The position numbers and the translations under genes are program-made. Under the pieces are notes generated by a model. That model searched no databases. It had not been told where the DNA came from and worked only from the letters and a program-made list of their open reading frames with translations. Positions 7,118-13,191 of a stretch of DNA of 13,191 bases are shown in pieces. This DNA is from UBA8437 sp963694825. GTDB lineage: Bacteria > Planctomycetota > Planctomycetia > Planctomycetales > Planctomycetaceae. The stretch covers positions 1-13,191 of the forward strand of contig CAVOEV010000121.1 in the NCBI GenBank assembly GCA_963694825.1, in the 5' to 3' direction. Within the stretch, counting starts at the first letter, position 1. Every line of letters begins with the position of its first letter.

Positions 7118-7310
7118 AATACCCTGACAACGGCTGCACGTTTCGTGCCATTGCGCGATGAAGCATCGGGGGCCGGGATTTCAGCTGCGCCGGGCTCAAT
7201 GGTGTTTCCCGGACGTCGAAACCGGCGTGGCGTTTTGAAACACCTCTCACGACCGGTGTTCTATAGTGCTACAGCGACAACTGACCGCTTTGAGCGATCA
7301 GGTTGAGCGA
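7118..7310. promoter_or_regulatory. Intergenic region expected to hold the sigma-kinase promoter
   Basis: This 193-bp gap separates the stop of the DUF1501 gene (7311) from the GTG start of the sigma factor (7117), both on the minus strand. It is the likely site of the promoter for the sigma-kinase unit. On the minus strand TATAGA at 7258-7263 could serve as a -10 element, but no good -35 lies at the normal distance. The region is otherwise without a convincing gene or strong hairpin. Confidence 0.3.
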
Positions 7311-7315
7311 TCAGG
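7290..7315. repeat. 13-bp perfect tandem duplication spanning a stop codon
   Basis: TTGAGCGATCAGG occurs at 7290-7302 and again at 7303-7315. The second copy contains the stop codon of the minus-strand DUF1501 gene (7311-7313), so the gene ends within the duplication. It looks like a replication slippage product. Confidence 0.85.
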
Positions 7316-8660
7316 CGACGCCGTTGTAGAGCACGTCCATGACGTGGCCGGTGTTGAGGTGTACCGGTCGATCGAGTCGATCGTGGACGATCGTTGTCGG
7401 GTCGATGCCCAGTGCGTCGTAGATCGTGGCCCCCATGTCGTTGGGGTGGTAGGGGGTGGTGATCGGGTGCCCCCCGATCTTGTCGCTGGCTCCGATGATC
7501 TGACCGGGGCGGGTGCCTCCACCGGCGAACAGTGCCGAGTAGACCGAGGCCCAGTGGTGGCGGCCGGGGACCTTCTGGTTGGGTAAGGGTGAGATGGTTG
7601 GCGTGCGGCCGAATTCGCCGACGCAGATCACCAGGGTGGTGTCGAGCAGCCCGCGGTCCTTGAGATCATCGAGCAGTGCGCTGAGTCCGTTGTCGAGAGC
7701 CGGCAGCATGGTCCGCAGTCGTGGGAAGTGGTTGACGTGAGTGTCCCACATCTGCACGTGACCCATGCTGGCCTGGATCACGGGGATTTCCATTTCGACC
7801 AACCGGCGAGCCAGCAGCAGTGTCTGGCCATACTTGTGTCGGCCGTAGCGGTCTCGGACCGCGTCGCTTTCGGCGTTGATGTCCAGGGCGCCTTTGAGTT
7901 TGCTGGACGAGAGCATCGAGAAGGCGGTTTGTTGTTGGCTGGTGTACCGGATTCCCTTGGGAGATTTGTCGATGCCTCGTTGTTGCCGGTCGATGGTCGT
8001 CAGCAATTTGCGGCGGTCGTCGAGTCGGCTGGCACTGAGTCCTTCGAGCAGCGAGAGGTCGTTGACCTTGTAGTCCTTGTTATTGGGGTCGCTGTTGAGC
8101 ACAAAGGGGTCGTGCCTGGGTCCGAGGAATCCCGAGTGCTGACCGGGCCAGACCAACGCGCCTTCGATCAACGGGTTGGGGACGGTGACCTGGCTGGGCA
8201 GGCCGTCTGCTCGAGGTCTCAGCAAGGAGACGCCGCCGCCGTAGCAGGGCCAATCGGAGCGTTTGAGCGATTTCGCCTGGTTCGAGGTACCGCTGTCGGG
8301 TTGGACGTAGCCGGTCAAGGCGTTGTGCGAACCGGAGAGGTGGCGGTTGTCGCCGTGGTGCATCGAGCGGACGATCGAGATCATGTCTGCCCGTTGAGCC
8401 ATCTTGGACATCTTGTCCGAGAACTGGATCCCGGGCAGCTTGGTCGAGATCGGTTCGAATTCTCCCTTGGTCGCGGAGGCTTCGGGCTTGGGGTCCCACA
8501 TGTCGATGTGGCTGCCGCCGCCGGGCAGAAAGACGAGCACGACGGATTTGATCCGTGGCGTCTTGAGTGCCGAGTGAGCCTGCTGGGTGAGCAGTGAGGA
8601 GAGTCCCAGGCCGAAGAACGATGAGCCACCGATCTGCAGGATGTCGCGTCGATTGACCAT
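7311..8660 (-). CDS. DUF1501 family exported protein (Tat signal)
   Basis: A 449-aa member of DUF1501, a family abundant in planctomycetes, related in fold to the alkaline phosphatase/sulfatase group and of unsettled function. The ATG at 8660 is chosen because it places the twin arginine (Arg4-Arg5, NRRDILQIGG) and hydrophobic stretch at the very start. An upstream extension to 8843 adds 61 noncoding-like residues. Family motifs: GGGSHIDMWDPKP at 47-59, MSKMAQRADMISIVRSM, GHVQMWDTHVNHF, EFGRTP at 349-354, and the segment GGHPITTPYHPNDMGATIYDALGID near the C-terminus. At residues 366-370 it reads GRHHW where I expect GRDHW in most members. It lies 186 bp downstream of the PQQ propeller gene and ends 193 bp before the sigma factor, all on the minus strand. 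Many DUF1501 genes sit beside DUF1549/DUF1553 cytochrome genes; none is seen here. Confidence 0.92.
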   Translation of the reverse strand: MVNRRDILQIGGSSFFGLGLSSLLTQQAHSALKTPRIKSVVLVFLPGGGSHIDMWDPKPEASATKGEFEPISTKLPGIQFSDKMSKMAQRADMISIVRSMHHGDNRHLSGSHNALTGYVQPDSGTSNQAKSLKRSDWPCYGGGVSLLRPRADGLPSQVTVPNPLIEGALVWPGQHSGFLGPRHDPFVLNSDPNNKDYKVNDLSLLEGLSASRLDDRRKLLTTIDRQQRGIDKSPKGIRYTSQQQTAFSMLSSSKLKGALDINAESDAVRDRYGRHKYGQTLLLARRLVEMEIPVIQASMGHVQMWDTHVNHFPRLRTMLPALDNGLSALLDDLKDRGLLDTTLVICVGEFGRTPTISPLPNQKVPGRHHWASVYSALFAGGGTRPGQIIGASDKIGGHPITTPYHPNDMGATIYDALGIDPTTIVHDRLDRPVHLNTGHVMDVLYNGVA

Positions 8661-8846
8661 GTTGTCATCCGTCTCCGGTCGTCCTGGTTCCACTCGGACG
8701 GGACCCGTCCATTGTCTCGGATCGAGGTCGACGCATTCGCCGCACCCGATGCGTTGCATTATGGTCTGAATCGAACCACCGGGGCAATGGGAGCCAGTCT
8801 TGTTGGCCGGAATTCTGGTGGAAACACCGATTGAGATCGGCAAGTG

Positions 8847-10193
8847 CTACCGTTTCAGGGAATACAACCATTCGTTGCGGGACCCGTCGCTGGTATTCGT
8901 CATGGCCACCCGATGGAAGATCCTGCTGTTGCAGATGGCCATGGACGAGTAGGTCTGTTGCCCCAGCTGGTTTTTCGCCTTGATGTCGAGTCCCTTCCGG
9001 CTGGCGGCAAAGACGGTGGTCTGTCCCGATTCGTCGGTGGCGTAGAGGTTACCGGCGGCGAGGACGAGGGAGGATGTGAACGTGCCTCCGAGTCGTTTTT
9101 TCCAGAGTGTCTTGCCGGTGATGGTATCCCAGGCGACGGCGATGCCGGCATCGAGCACGGCATAGAGCGTCTTGTCGTGAGCGACCATCGAGGGGACATA
9201 GACGCGTTGTGTGTTCTGCCAGGCGGTCGTGCCGCTGCCATCGGCGAGTATGGCCTGGACGTGGTTGCGTGGATAACCGCCGCTGGTGAAGATGCGTGTC
9301 CCGTCGCTGACCACCGAAGTCACGCACTCGGTCGTCGCCCCGTCGATCTCCCACAGTTTCTTTCCGGTGCGTGGGTCGTATGAGGAGACGAGGTTGGCAC
9401 CGACCATCAGGATCTGATCGAAGCCGGCCACCTTGAAGACGATCGGCGAGGTGTAGTTGGCTTTCTTGGGTCGTTGCTGCTTCCAGACCACCTGCCCGGT
9501 TGCTCGCGACATCCCCACAACGACGCCTCCGGCTCGGTTGTCGGCCGAGACGAGCACGAGGTCGCCGAAGAGGCAGGGTGAGGAGCTGAAGCCCTGGTGC
9601 GTCTGGTAGTTGGTCACGCTGGTTTGCCAGGCGATGCGTCCGTCGAGGTGGAGTGCTGAGGTGACGACGGATCCGTTGTGGAGAAAATTGACGTAGATCT
9701 TGTGTCCATCGCAGGCGGGTGTGCAGCTGGCCTGGCTGCTCTTCTTGTTGCCTCGAGTTTCCAGCGGCCCCTTGTGGACAACGGTCTCCCAGACCTTGCG
9801 TCCGGTGTTTCGATCGAAGCAGAAAACGCTTTGTGTGCGGGCCGACGGGTCGGCGGATACGATGACGACGTGCGGGCCCAGGACCGAGGGCGATCCATGT
9901 CCACGTCCCGGGACAGCGACCTTCCAGGCCACGTTGCTCGATTCGCTCCAGGTCAGCGGTGCCGTTTGTCCCTGGGTAGCGACTCCGTTTCGATCCGGCC
10001 CGCGCCACCAGGGCCAGTCTCCCGGTGACGTCTTGATCGGACGCACGCGTGCCGTCTTGGCGACGCTGACCAGTTGTGTCCGATTGAGATCCGGTTCCTG
10101 ATCCGGTTCCTGAGCCAAAGCCGGACAAGTTGATCCGATGGCCACGATGGCCAAGGCTGTCAGACACGATCGATGACACTCGTGTTGGTTCAT
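8847..10193 (-). CDS. Exported PQQ-like beta-propeller repeat protein
   Basis: A 448-aa protein with a signal peptide (hydrophobic core about 11-22, likely cleavage at ALA-Q near 27). The mature part begins with an acidic linker, then WPWWRGPDRNG at 60-70, the signature of a large planctomycete family of PQQ-like propellers. Propeller blades are marked by TG-x-x-x-W units: NTGRKVWE, ATGQVVWKQ, RTGKKLWEI, ITGKTLWKK, plus weaker DGRIAWQ and GTTAWQN. The repeats suggest a seven- or eight-bladed propeller. I see no catalytic residues of a quinoprotein dehydrogenase beyond the repeats and no haem motif, so it may be a scaffold or binding protein rather than an enzyme. The Shine-Dalgarno before the ATG at 10193 is weak. 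It is the first of the five co-directional minus-strand genes, but the 186-bp gap to the next gene leaves operon membership open. Confidence 0.9.
   Translation of the reverse strand: MNQHECHRSCLTALAIVAIGSTCPALAQEPDQEPDLNRTQLVSVAKTARVRPIKTSPGDWPWWRGPDRNGVATQGQTAPLTWSESSNVAWKVAVPGRGHGSPSVLGPHVVIVSADPSARTQSVFCFDRNTGRKVWETVVHKGPLETRGNKKSSQASCTPACDGHKIYVNFLHNGSVVTSALHLDGRIAWQTSVTNYQTHQGFSSSPCLFGDLVLVSADNRAGGVVVGMSRATGQVVWKQQRPKKANYTSPIVFKVAGFDQILMVGANLVSSYDPRTGKKLWEIDGATTECVTSVVSDGTRIFTSGGYPRNHVQAILADGSGTTAWQNTQRVYVPSMVAHDKTLYAVLDAGIAVAWDTITGKTLWKKRLGGTFTSSLVLAAGNLYATDESGQTTVFAASRKGLDIKAKNQLGQQTYSSMAICNSRIFHRVAMTNTSDGSRNEWLYSLKR
10089..10112. repeat. In-frame 12-bp tandem duplication (QEPD QEPD)
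   Basis: ATCCGGTTCCTG at 10089-10100 is repeated exactly at 10101-10112. In the minus-strand propeller gene this encodes QEPD twice, directly behind the predicted signal peptide cleavage site. It is a short, probably recent slippage duplication in a linker that should tolerate length change. Confidence 0.85.
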
Positions 10194-10211
10194 GGTGCGG
10201 CAGCCTGTTTT

Positions 10212-10478
10212 TCAGCGTGAGGTCAGTTGAGACCAACTGGGTCCGGCTTCTGCGGGCAGTTCCTGCAGGAATCGGACTCGGCTGGTAACGCGTTTGAACA
10301 GTTCCGGAACGGCCTCACCCATCTGCCAGAGTGCATGTCGAAAACCGGACTGATCGGCCAGGTGAACCCCACGGATCGAATTCCAGCATGCGTTCGGCGG
10401 GTGACCTGCCCAAGACGACATGGTAGTCGAAGCCACAACCAGAATCTCCACCGTCCACGGAGACCCGGTTCGCATCAC
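10212..10478 (-). pseudogene. Possible small or frameshifted gene in the divergent gap
   Basis: The gap between the two divergent genes holds an 88-codon minus-strand frame (start 10478, TGA 10212-10214) ending 18 bp before the propeller start. Its last ~50 residues (from GVHLADQSG through ALWQMGEAVPELFKRV to SQLTSR) have coding-like composition and codon use, rich in CTG and CAG. Its first part does not. In the neighbouring frame, however, the same stretch reads DYHVVLGRSPAERMLEFDPW, which does look coding. The two good halves meet at a run of four G residues (minus strand; 10367-10370), and removing one G would join them. This suggests a decayed or frameshifted gene. I recognise no family; a chance open frame is equally possible. 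Confidence 0.22.
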
Positions 10479-10495
10479 GCGGTTTTGTTCTGTTG

Positions 10496-10524
10496 TTGGC
10501 GTTGTCTGTGAGCGTGGATATGCT
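10496..10524 (+). promoter_or_regulatory. Weak sigma-70-like promoter candidate for the M81 gene
   Basis: TTGGCG (10496-10501) and TATGCT (10519-10524) are separated by 17 bases; each matches four of six consensus positions. The predicted transcript would have a leader of roughly 80 bases. In GC-rich planctomycete DNA such matches arise by chance, so this is only a candidate. Confidence 0.2.
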
Positions 10525-10597
10525 GGGTCGGGTTTGGCGGCGGGCTGGCTGTGTTGGCGAGCCGGTCGGTGTAGGGACTTGGGCGACTTGGGCGAGA

Positions 10598-10603
10598 AAG
10601 AGG
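10598..10603 (+). promoter_or_regulatory. Ribosome binding site of the M81 gene
   Basis: AAGAGG lies 6 bases before the ATG at 10610. It supports that start rather than the upstream in-frame ATG at 10493, because the protein family also begins at the MRIA segment encoded there. Confidence 0.65.
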
Positions 10604-10609
10604 TCAGTG

Positions 10610-12130
10610 ATGAGGATAGCGTTGGGTGAGATTGTCCAGGAGACCGGGACGTTTACGCCATCACGGATGGGGCTTGAGGCTTTCGAGGCGTACGGGTTGT
10701 ACCAGGGAGCGGAACTGCTTGAACAACTCCCGGGTGTCGGCCCACCGGGTGGGTTCCTGCAGGTTGTTGCCGAAAGGGCCGGACAATCCGAGCCGATTGA
10801 AGTTGTTCCGTTGGCTCGAGCCTGGGCCGGCGCCGGAGCCAGAATTCTCGACAGCACGTTTGACAAGATTCTCGAGATGTTGTTGGTTCCGTTGCGTGAG
10901 GCGGGCGAATTGGACGCGGTGTTCCTGTCGTTGCACGGAGCGGCCAGCATCGAACGCGATGACGATCTGGAAGGCGCGGTGCTCGAGGCGGTTCGTGAGG
11001 TGGTTGGACCGGATGTGCCGCTGGTGGTTCCGCTGGACCATCACGCGAACATCACGGCACGGATGATTGAACATGCCGATCTGCTGGTCGGCCACGAGAC
11101 GCAACCTCACGACCCGCTGGCCACCGGGGTCAAGGCGGCCGGTTTGCTGTTCGACTGGTTGGCGAGTGGTCGCAAGCCGGTGATCGCCTGGCGGAAGATT
11201 CCGATGATCACTCCTCAGGACCAGTTCCTGACCTCGGCCGGCCCCATGAAAACCTGGTTCGATCGGGCTCGAGAACTGGAACAGCAGCCAGGCGTACTGG
11301 ACGTCTCACCGTACCCCATGCAACCCTGGCTCGACGTGCAGGAGGGTGGCTGGTCGGTTGTGGTTCAGACCGATGGCGACGACCGACTTGCCGAGCGGCT
11401 GGCTGGCGAGATGGCGGGTTTGGCTTGGGAGATGCGAGAGTCGTTCTGGCGATCCGAGCGGGTGGAGGTGTCCGAGGCCGCCCGGCGGGCTCTGGAAGCC
11501 GACCACTCCGACGGCCTGTTGATTCTTTCGGACACCGGCGATTCGGTCTATGGCGGAGCACCGGGTGACAGCACGTGGATTCTTCGTGAACTGTTGACCC
11601 AGTCGGCCGGTCAGCCCGAGTCGGACCGGGCGGTGCTGGTGCCGATTGTTGATCCGGCGGCAGTCGATGTGGCCTTCGCCGCCGGAGTCGGGGCTCGGGT
11701 GACGGTTGAACTGGGAGGCAAGATCGACAGTGAGTTCAGCCAGCCGGTCGGGACGACCGCCTTGGTGGTGGCCGTGTCCGAGAACCACGTGGCCGATGTT
11801 GGTGAACGTGGGCGAGTTGAAATCGGACGGGTGGTGGTGTTGCAGGTCGGGCCGGTGCAGATCGTGGTGATGGCCAGCGCCGGATTCACCATCTGCCACC
11901 CCGTGCTCTACCAGCATCTGGGACTGGATGTCGATCGTGCTCGTGCGGTTGTCGTCAAGACGGCCAGCAACTTCCAGTACTTCGAGAGATGGCGACGGGA
12001 ACTGATCCGAGTCGATACACCGGGAATGACTCAGTCGGATCTGGCCGCATTCGACTGGACCCGGATTCCTCGACCGATGTTTCCCTTCGATGGGGAAATC
12101 GCATGGGACCCGGGCTGCACGGCTTCTTGA
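10610..12130 (+). CDS. M81 family metallopeptidase-like protein (MlrC-like)
   Basis: A 506-aa protein of the MlrC/M81 family, two-domain proteins (N-terminal DUF1485-type and C-terminal MlrC_C) whose best-known member, MlrC, hydrolyses linearised microcystin products. Most members have unknown substrates. Start ATG 10610 follows a ribosome binding site at 10598-10603 and gives MRIALGEIVQETGTF, matching the usual family start. Probable metal and active-site motifs are Asp143-His144-His145-Ala146-Asn147 (PLDHHAN), His162-Glu163 and His167-Asp168 (GHETQPHDP), and Asp308/Asp311 in SDTGDSVYGGAPGDS of the C-terminal domain. The length is normal for the family and there is no signal peptide, so the protein is probably cytoplasmic. 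At the first motif the common HETNTF is replaced by QETGTF (10-15). It lies 94 bp before the second DUF1501 gene on the same strand. Family assignment is firm; no specific substrate can be named. Confidence 0.9.
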   Translation: MRIALGEIVQETGTFTPSRMGLEAFEAYGLYQGAELLEQLPGVGPPGGFLQVVAERAGQSEPIEVVPLARAWAGAGARILDSTFDKILEMLLVPLREAGELDAVFLSLHGAASIERDDDLEGAVLEAVREVVGPDVPLVVPLDHHANITARMIEHADLLVGHETQPHDPLATGVKAAGLLFDWLASGRKPVIAWRKIPMITPQDQFLTSAGPMKTWFDRARELEQQPGVLDVSPYPMQPWLDVQEGGWSVVVQTDGDDRLAERLAGEMAGLAWEMRESFWRSERVEVSEAARRALEADHSDGLLILSDTGDSVYGGAPGDSTWILRELLTQSAGQPESDRAVLVPIVDPAAVDVAFAAGVGARVTVELGGKIDSEFSQPVGTTALVVAVSENHVADVGERGRVEIGRVVVLQVGPVQIVVMASAGFTICHPVLYQHLGLDVDRARAVVVKTASNFQYFERWRRELIRVDTPGMTQSDLAAFDWTRIPRPMFPFDGEIAWDPGCTAS

Positions 12131-12189
12131 GGGAGGTCGATTGTCTTGAGGTTTGAGAAAAAACGGGGCCCTGACGGGCGAGAATTCGA

Positions 12190-12195
12190 TATAGT
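12190..12195 (+). promoter_or_regulatory. Candidate -10 element upstream of the second DUF1501 gene
   Basis: TATAGT matches five of six -10 positions and lies 29 bases before the ATG at 12225. No convincing -35 is found 16-18 bases upstream (GC-rich there). It may allow expression of the DUF1501 gene separately from the M81 gene. Confidence 0.3.
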
Positions 12196-12212
12196 GTGAC
12201 AGCGGATCGCAT

Positions 12213-12217
12213 AGGAG
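12213..12217 (+). promoter_or_regulatory. Ribosome binding site of the second DUF1501 gene
   Basis: AGGAG is placed 7 bases before the ATG at 12225, a strong Shine-Dalgarno that fixes this start. Confidence 0.75.
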
Positions 12218-12224
12218 TTCTTCG

Positions 12225-13191
12225 ATGTTACATGTATTGGGGCGGCGCAAGCGGCTGTGCGACGGGATCACTCGTCGCGAGCTGATGCAGGTGGGTGGTC
12301 TGTCGCTGTTTGGCAGTATGAGTGTGCCGCGTCTGTTGCGTGCGGCCGATGCGTCGGAGGGGAACGGGACGGCCAAGTCGGTGCTGCTGTTCAACCTGTT
12401 GGGCGGTCCATCGCACATGGACATGTTCGACATGAAGCCTGACGCTCCGGCGAAGGTGCGAGGCGAGTTTCGACCGATTTCCACCTCGTTGCCGGGCGTG
12501 CAGATTTGCGAGCACATGCCGGGTATCGCTCGCTGGATGCACAAGGCGACTTTGATCCGCACGGTCACTCACAAGTACAACTCTCACGATCCCACAGCGA
12601 TCTTGACCGGTTGGGACAGCGGCAATTCTCAGCTGCCCGCTCAGCCGACCGACCCGCCGGACATCGGAGCCATCTGCGAGTATCTCGGTCGCGGTTCGCG
12701 TGATTTGCCAGCCTCGGTCTGCCTGCCGAATTACCCCGGATCGGGTCAGAGTTATCGTCGCGGCGGCCCGTATGGTGGATTCCTTGGCAGCCAGTTCGAC
12801 CCGTTGTTCGCCGTCTGCGAGCCGACCTTCAAGAAGGAACCGCCCAAGCACCACTACTGGCCGGTGATGCCGCATGGCGAGCCGATGATGCCGGCATTGG
12901 ACAGTCTGCCGGCGATGACGGCCGACCGGTTCGATCGGCGCCGCTCGATTCTCGATCAACTCGACCAGCAGTTCGAACTCGTCCGCAGCAGTCGTTCGCT
13001 CGAGCGACTGGATGGTTTCCAGCGTCGTGCGTTCGAGATGCTCACGTCCAGTCGCACCCGAGACGCCTTTGATCTCTCGAAGGAATCTTCTGCGACTCGC
13101 CAGCGTTACGGCGACAACTTGTGGGGTTCGACCATGATGGTGGCCCGCAGGTTGCTCGAGAGACGTGTGCCGTTTGTGAGTGTCCACCAGG
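12225..13191 (+). CDS. DUF1501 family exported protein, 3' end outside window
   Basis: An open frame of 322 codons runs from ATG 12225 to the window edge, so about the first two thirds of a DUF1501 protein is present. The start is fixed by AGGAG at 12213-12217. The N-terminus follows the common family pattern: MLHVLGRRKRLCDGITRRELMQVGG, with Cys12 and twin arginine Arg17-Arg18, then a hydrophobic stretch, indicating Tat export. Family motifs are GGPSHMDMFDMKP at 60-72, a Pro-rich middle section with GPYGGFLGSQFDP, and ATRQRYGDNLWGSTMMVARRLLERRVPFVSVH near the edge. The EFGRTP part lies outside the window. Compared with the DUF1501 protein at 7311-8660, it has a longer N-terminus with the CDG-x-TRR motif and differs strongly in sequence, so the two are not a recent duplication. 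Confidence 0.93.
   Translation, partial: MLHVLGRRKRLCDGITRRELMQVGGLSLFGSMSVPRLLRAADASEGNGTAKSVLLFNLLGGPSHMDMFDMKPDAPAKVRGEFRPISTSLPGVQICEHMPGIARWMHKATLIRTVTHKYNSHDPTAILTGWDSGNSQLPAQPTDPPDIGAICEYLGRGSRDLPASVCLPNYPGSGQSYRRGGPYGGFLGSQFDPLFAVCEPTFKKEPPKHHYWPVMPHGEPMMPALDSLPAMTADRFDRRRSILDQLDQQFELVRSSRSLERLDGFQRRAFEMLTSSRTRDAFDLSKESSATRQRYGDNLWGSTMMVARRLLERRVPFVSVHQ

Larger units (their letters stand above)
10194..10609. other. Divergent intergenic region of 416 bp
   Basis: This stretch lies between the divergent starts of the propeller gene (minus) and the M81 gene (plus) and should hold promoters for both. It contains the possible small or broken gene at 10212-10478, a weak plus-strand promoter candidate near 10496-10524 and a 9-bp tandem repeat (GACTTGGGC at 10576-10584 and 10585-10593) just before the M81 ribosome binding site. 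No RNA gene, operator palindrome or strong terminator stands out. Confidence 0.5.

Noticed and set aside
7262..7276. Similarity of TATAGTGCTACAGCG here to TATAGTGTGACAGCG at 12190-12204 as a shared promoter motif
   Set aside because: Thirteen of 15 bases agree, but many such pairs are expected by chance in 13 kb, and no plus-strand gene follows 7262.
8661..8843. N-terminal extension of the first DUF1501 protein
   Set aside because: The twin-arginine signal starts at 8660; the extra 61 residues lack a signal or family match.
9049..10236. Minus-strand frame of 395 codons overlapping the propeller gene
   Set aside because: It is an Arg-rich shadow frame; the 448-aa frame has the signal peptide and propeller repeats.
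10493..10609. Upstream start of the M81 protein at 10493
   Set aside because: The family start MRIA is at 10610 behind AAGAGG; the added residues do not resemble the family.
12158..12179. Short hairpin GCCC-TGAC-GGGC next to an A run (T run on the minus strand)
   Set aside because: It would terminate transcription on the minus strand, but no minus-strand gene enters from the right; the stem is only 4 bp.
12228..13187. Minus-strand frame of 319 codons
   Set aside because: It is antisense to the second DUF1501 gene, whose family motifs are clear.

Overview
The window reads as a chromosomal segment of a free-living planctomycete (Planctomycetota). Several protein families typical of that phylum sit side by side: two DUF1501 proteins with twin-arginine starts, an ECF sigma factor overlapping a Ser/Thr kinase with a TPR tail, a PQQ-type beta-propeller with the WPWWRGPDRNG signature, a secreted protein with an LEPR-XLL-like N-terminus, and an M81/MlrC protein. 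Base composition is GC-rich throughout. No tRNA, rRNA, CRISPR array, transposase or phage gene is visible.

Layout. Positions 1-138 hold the tail of an unrecognised plus-strand gene. Positions 259-1818 (+) encode a secreted sialidase-like BNR/Asp-box protein. It converges on a run of five minus-strand genes, with a REP-like hairpin at 1837-1871 between them. In transcription order the minus-strand genes are: PQQ-like beta-propeller (10193-8847), DUF1501 (8660-7311), ECF sigma factor (7117-6470), Ser/Thr kinase with a kinesin-light-chain-type TPR tail (6473-4014), and a secreted metzincin-like protein ending in 30 RTX nonapeptides (3943-1898). A divergent gap at 10194-10609 separates these from two plus-strand genes: an M81/MlrC-like metallopeptidase-family protein (10610-12130) and a second DUF1501 protein (12225 onward, cut by the window edge).

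How the genes may work together. The sigma factor and kinase overlap by four bases (ATGA) and are almost certainly co-translated. The RTX protein starts only 70 bp after the kinase with a good ribosome binding site, so sigma factor, membrane kinase and exported calcium-dependent protease may form one operon. That would be a sensing and transcription module physically linked to a secreted effector. This link is inferred from gene order only. The remaining genes (sialidase, PQQ propeller, two DUF1501 proteins, M81 protein) are exported or scavenging-type proteins common in planctomycetes. Their joint role cannot be fixed from sequence alone.

The strongest items for follow-up are the combined architecture of the RTX protein (LEPR-XLL-like start, one dockerin-like calcium loop, HExxHxxGxxH site, RTX tail to the last residue), the local amplification inside its repeat array, the strict 42-residue TPR register in the kinase, and a possible small or frameshifted gene in the gap at 10212-10478.
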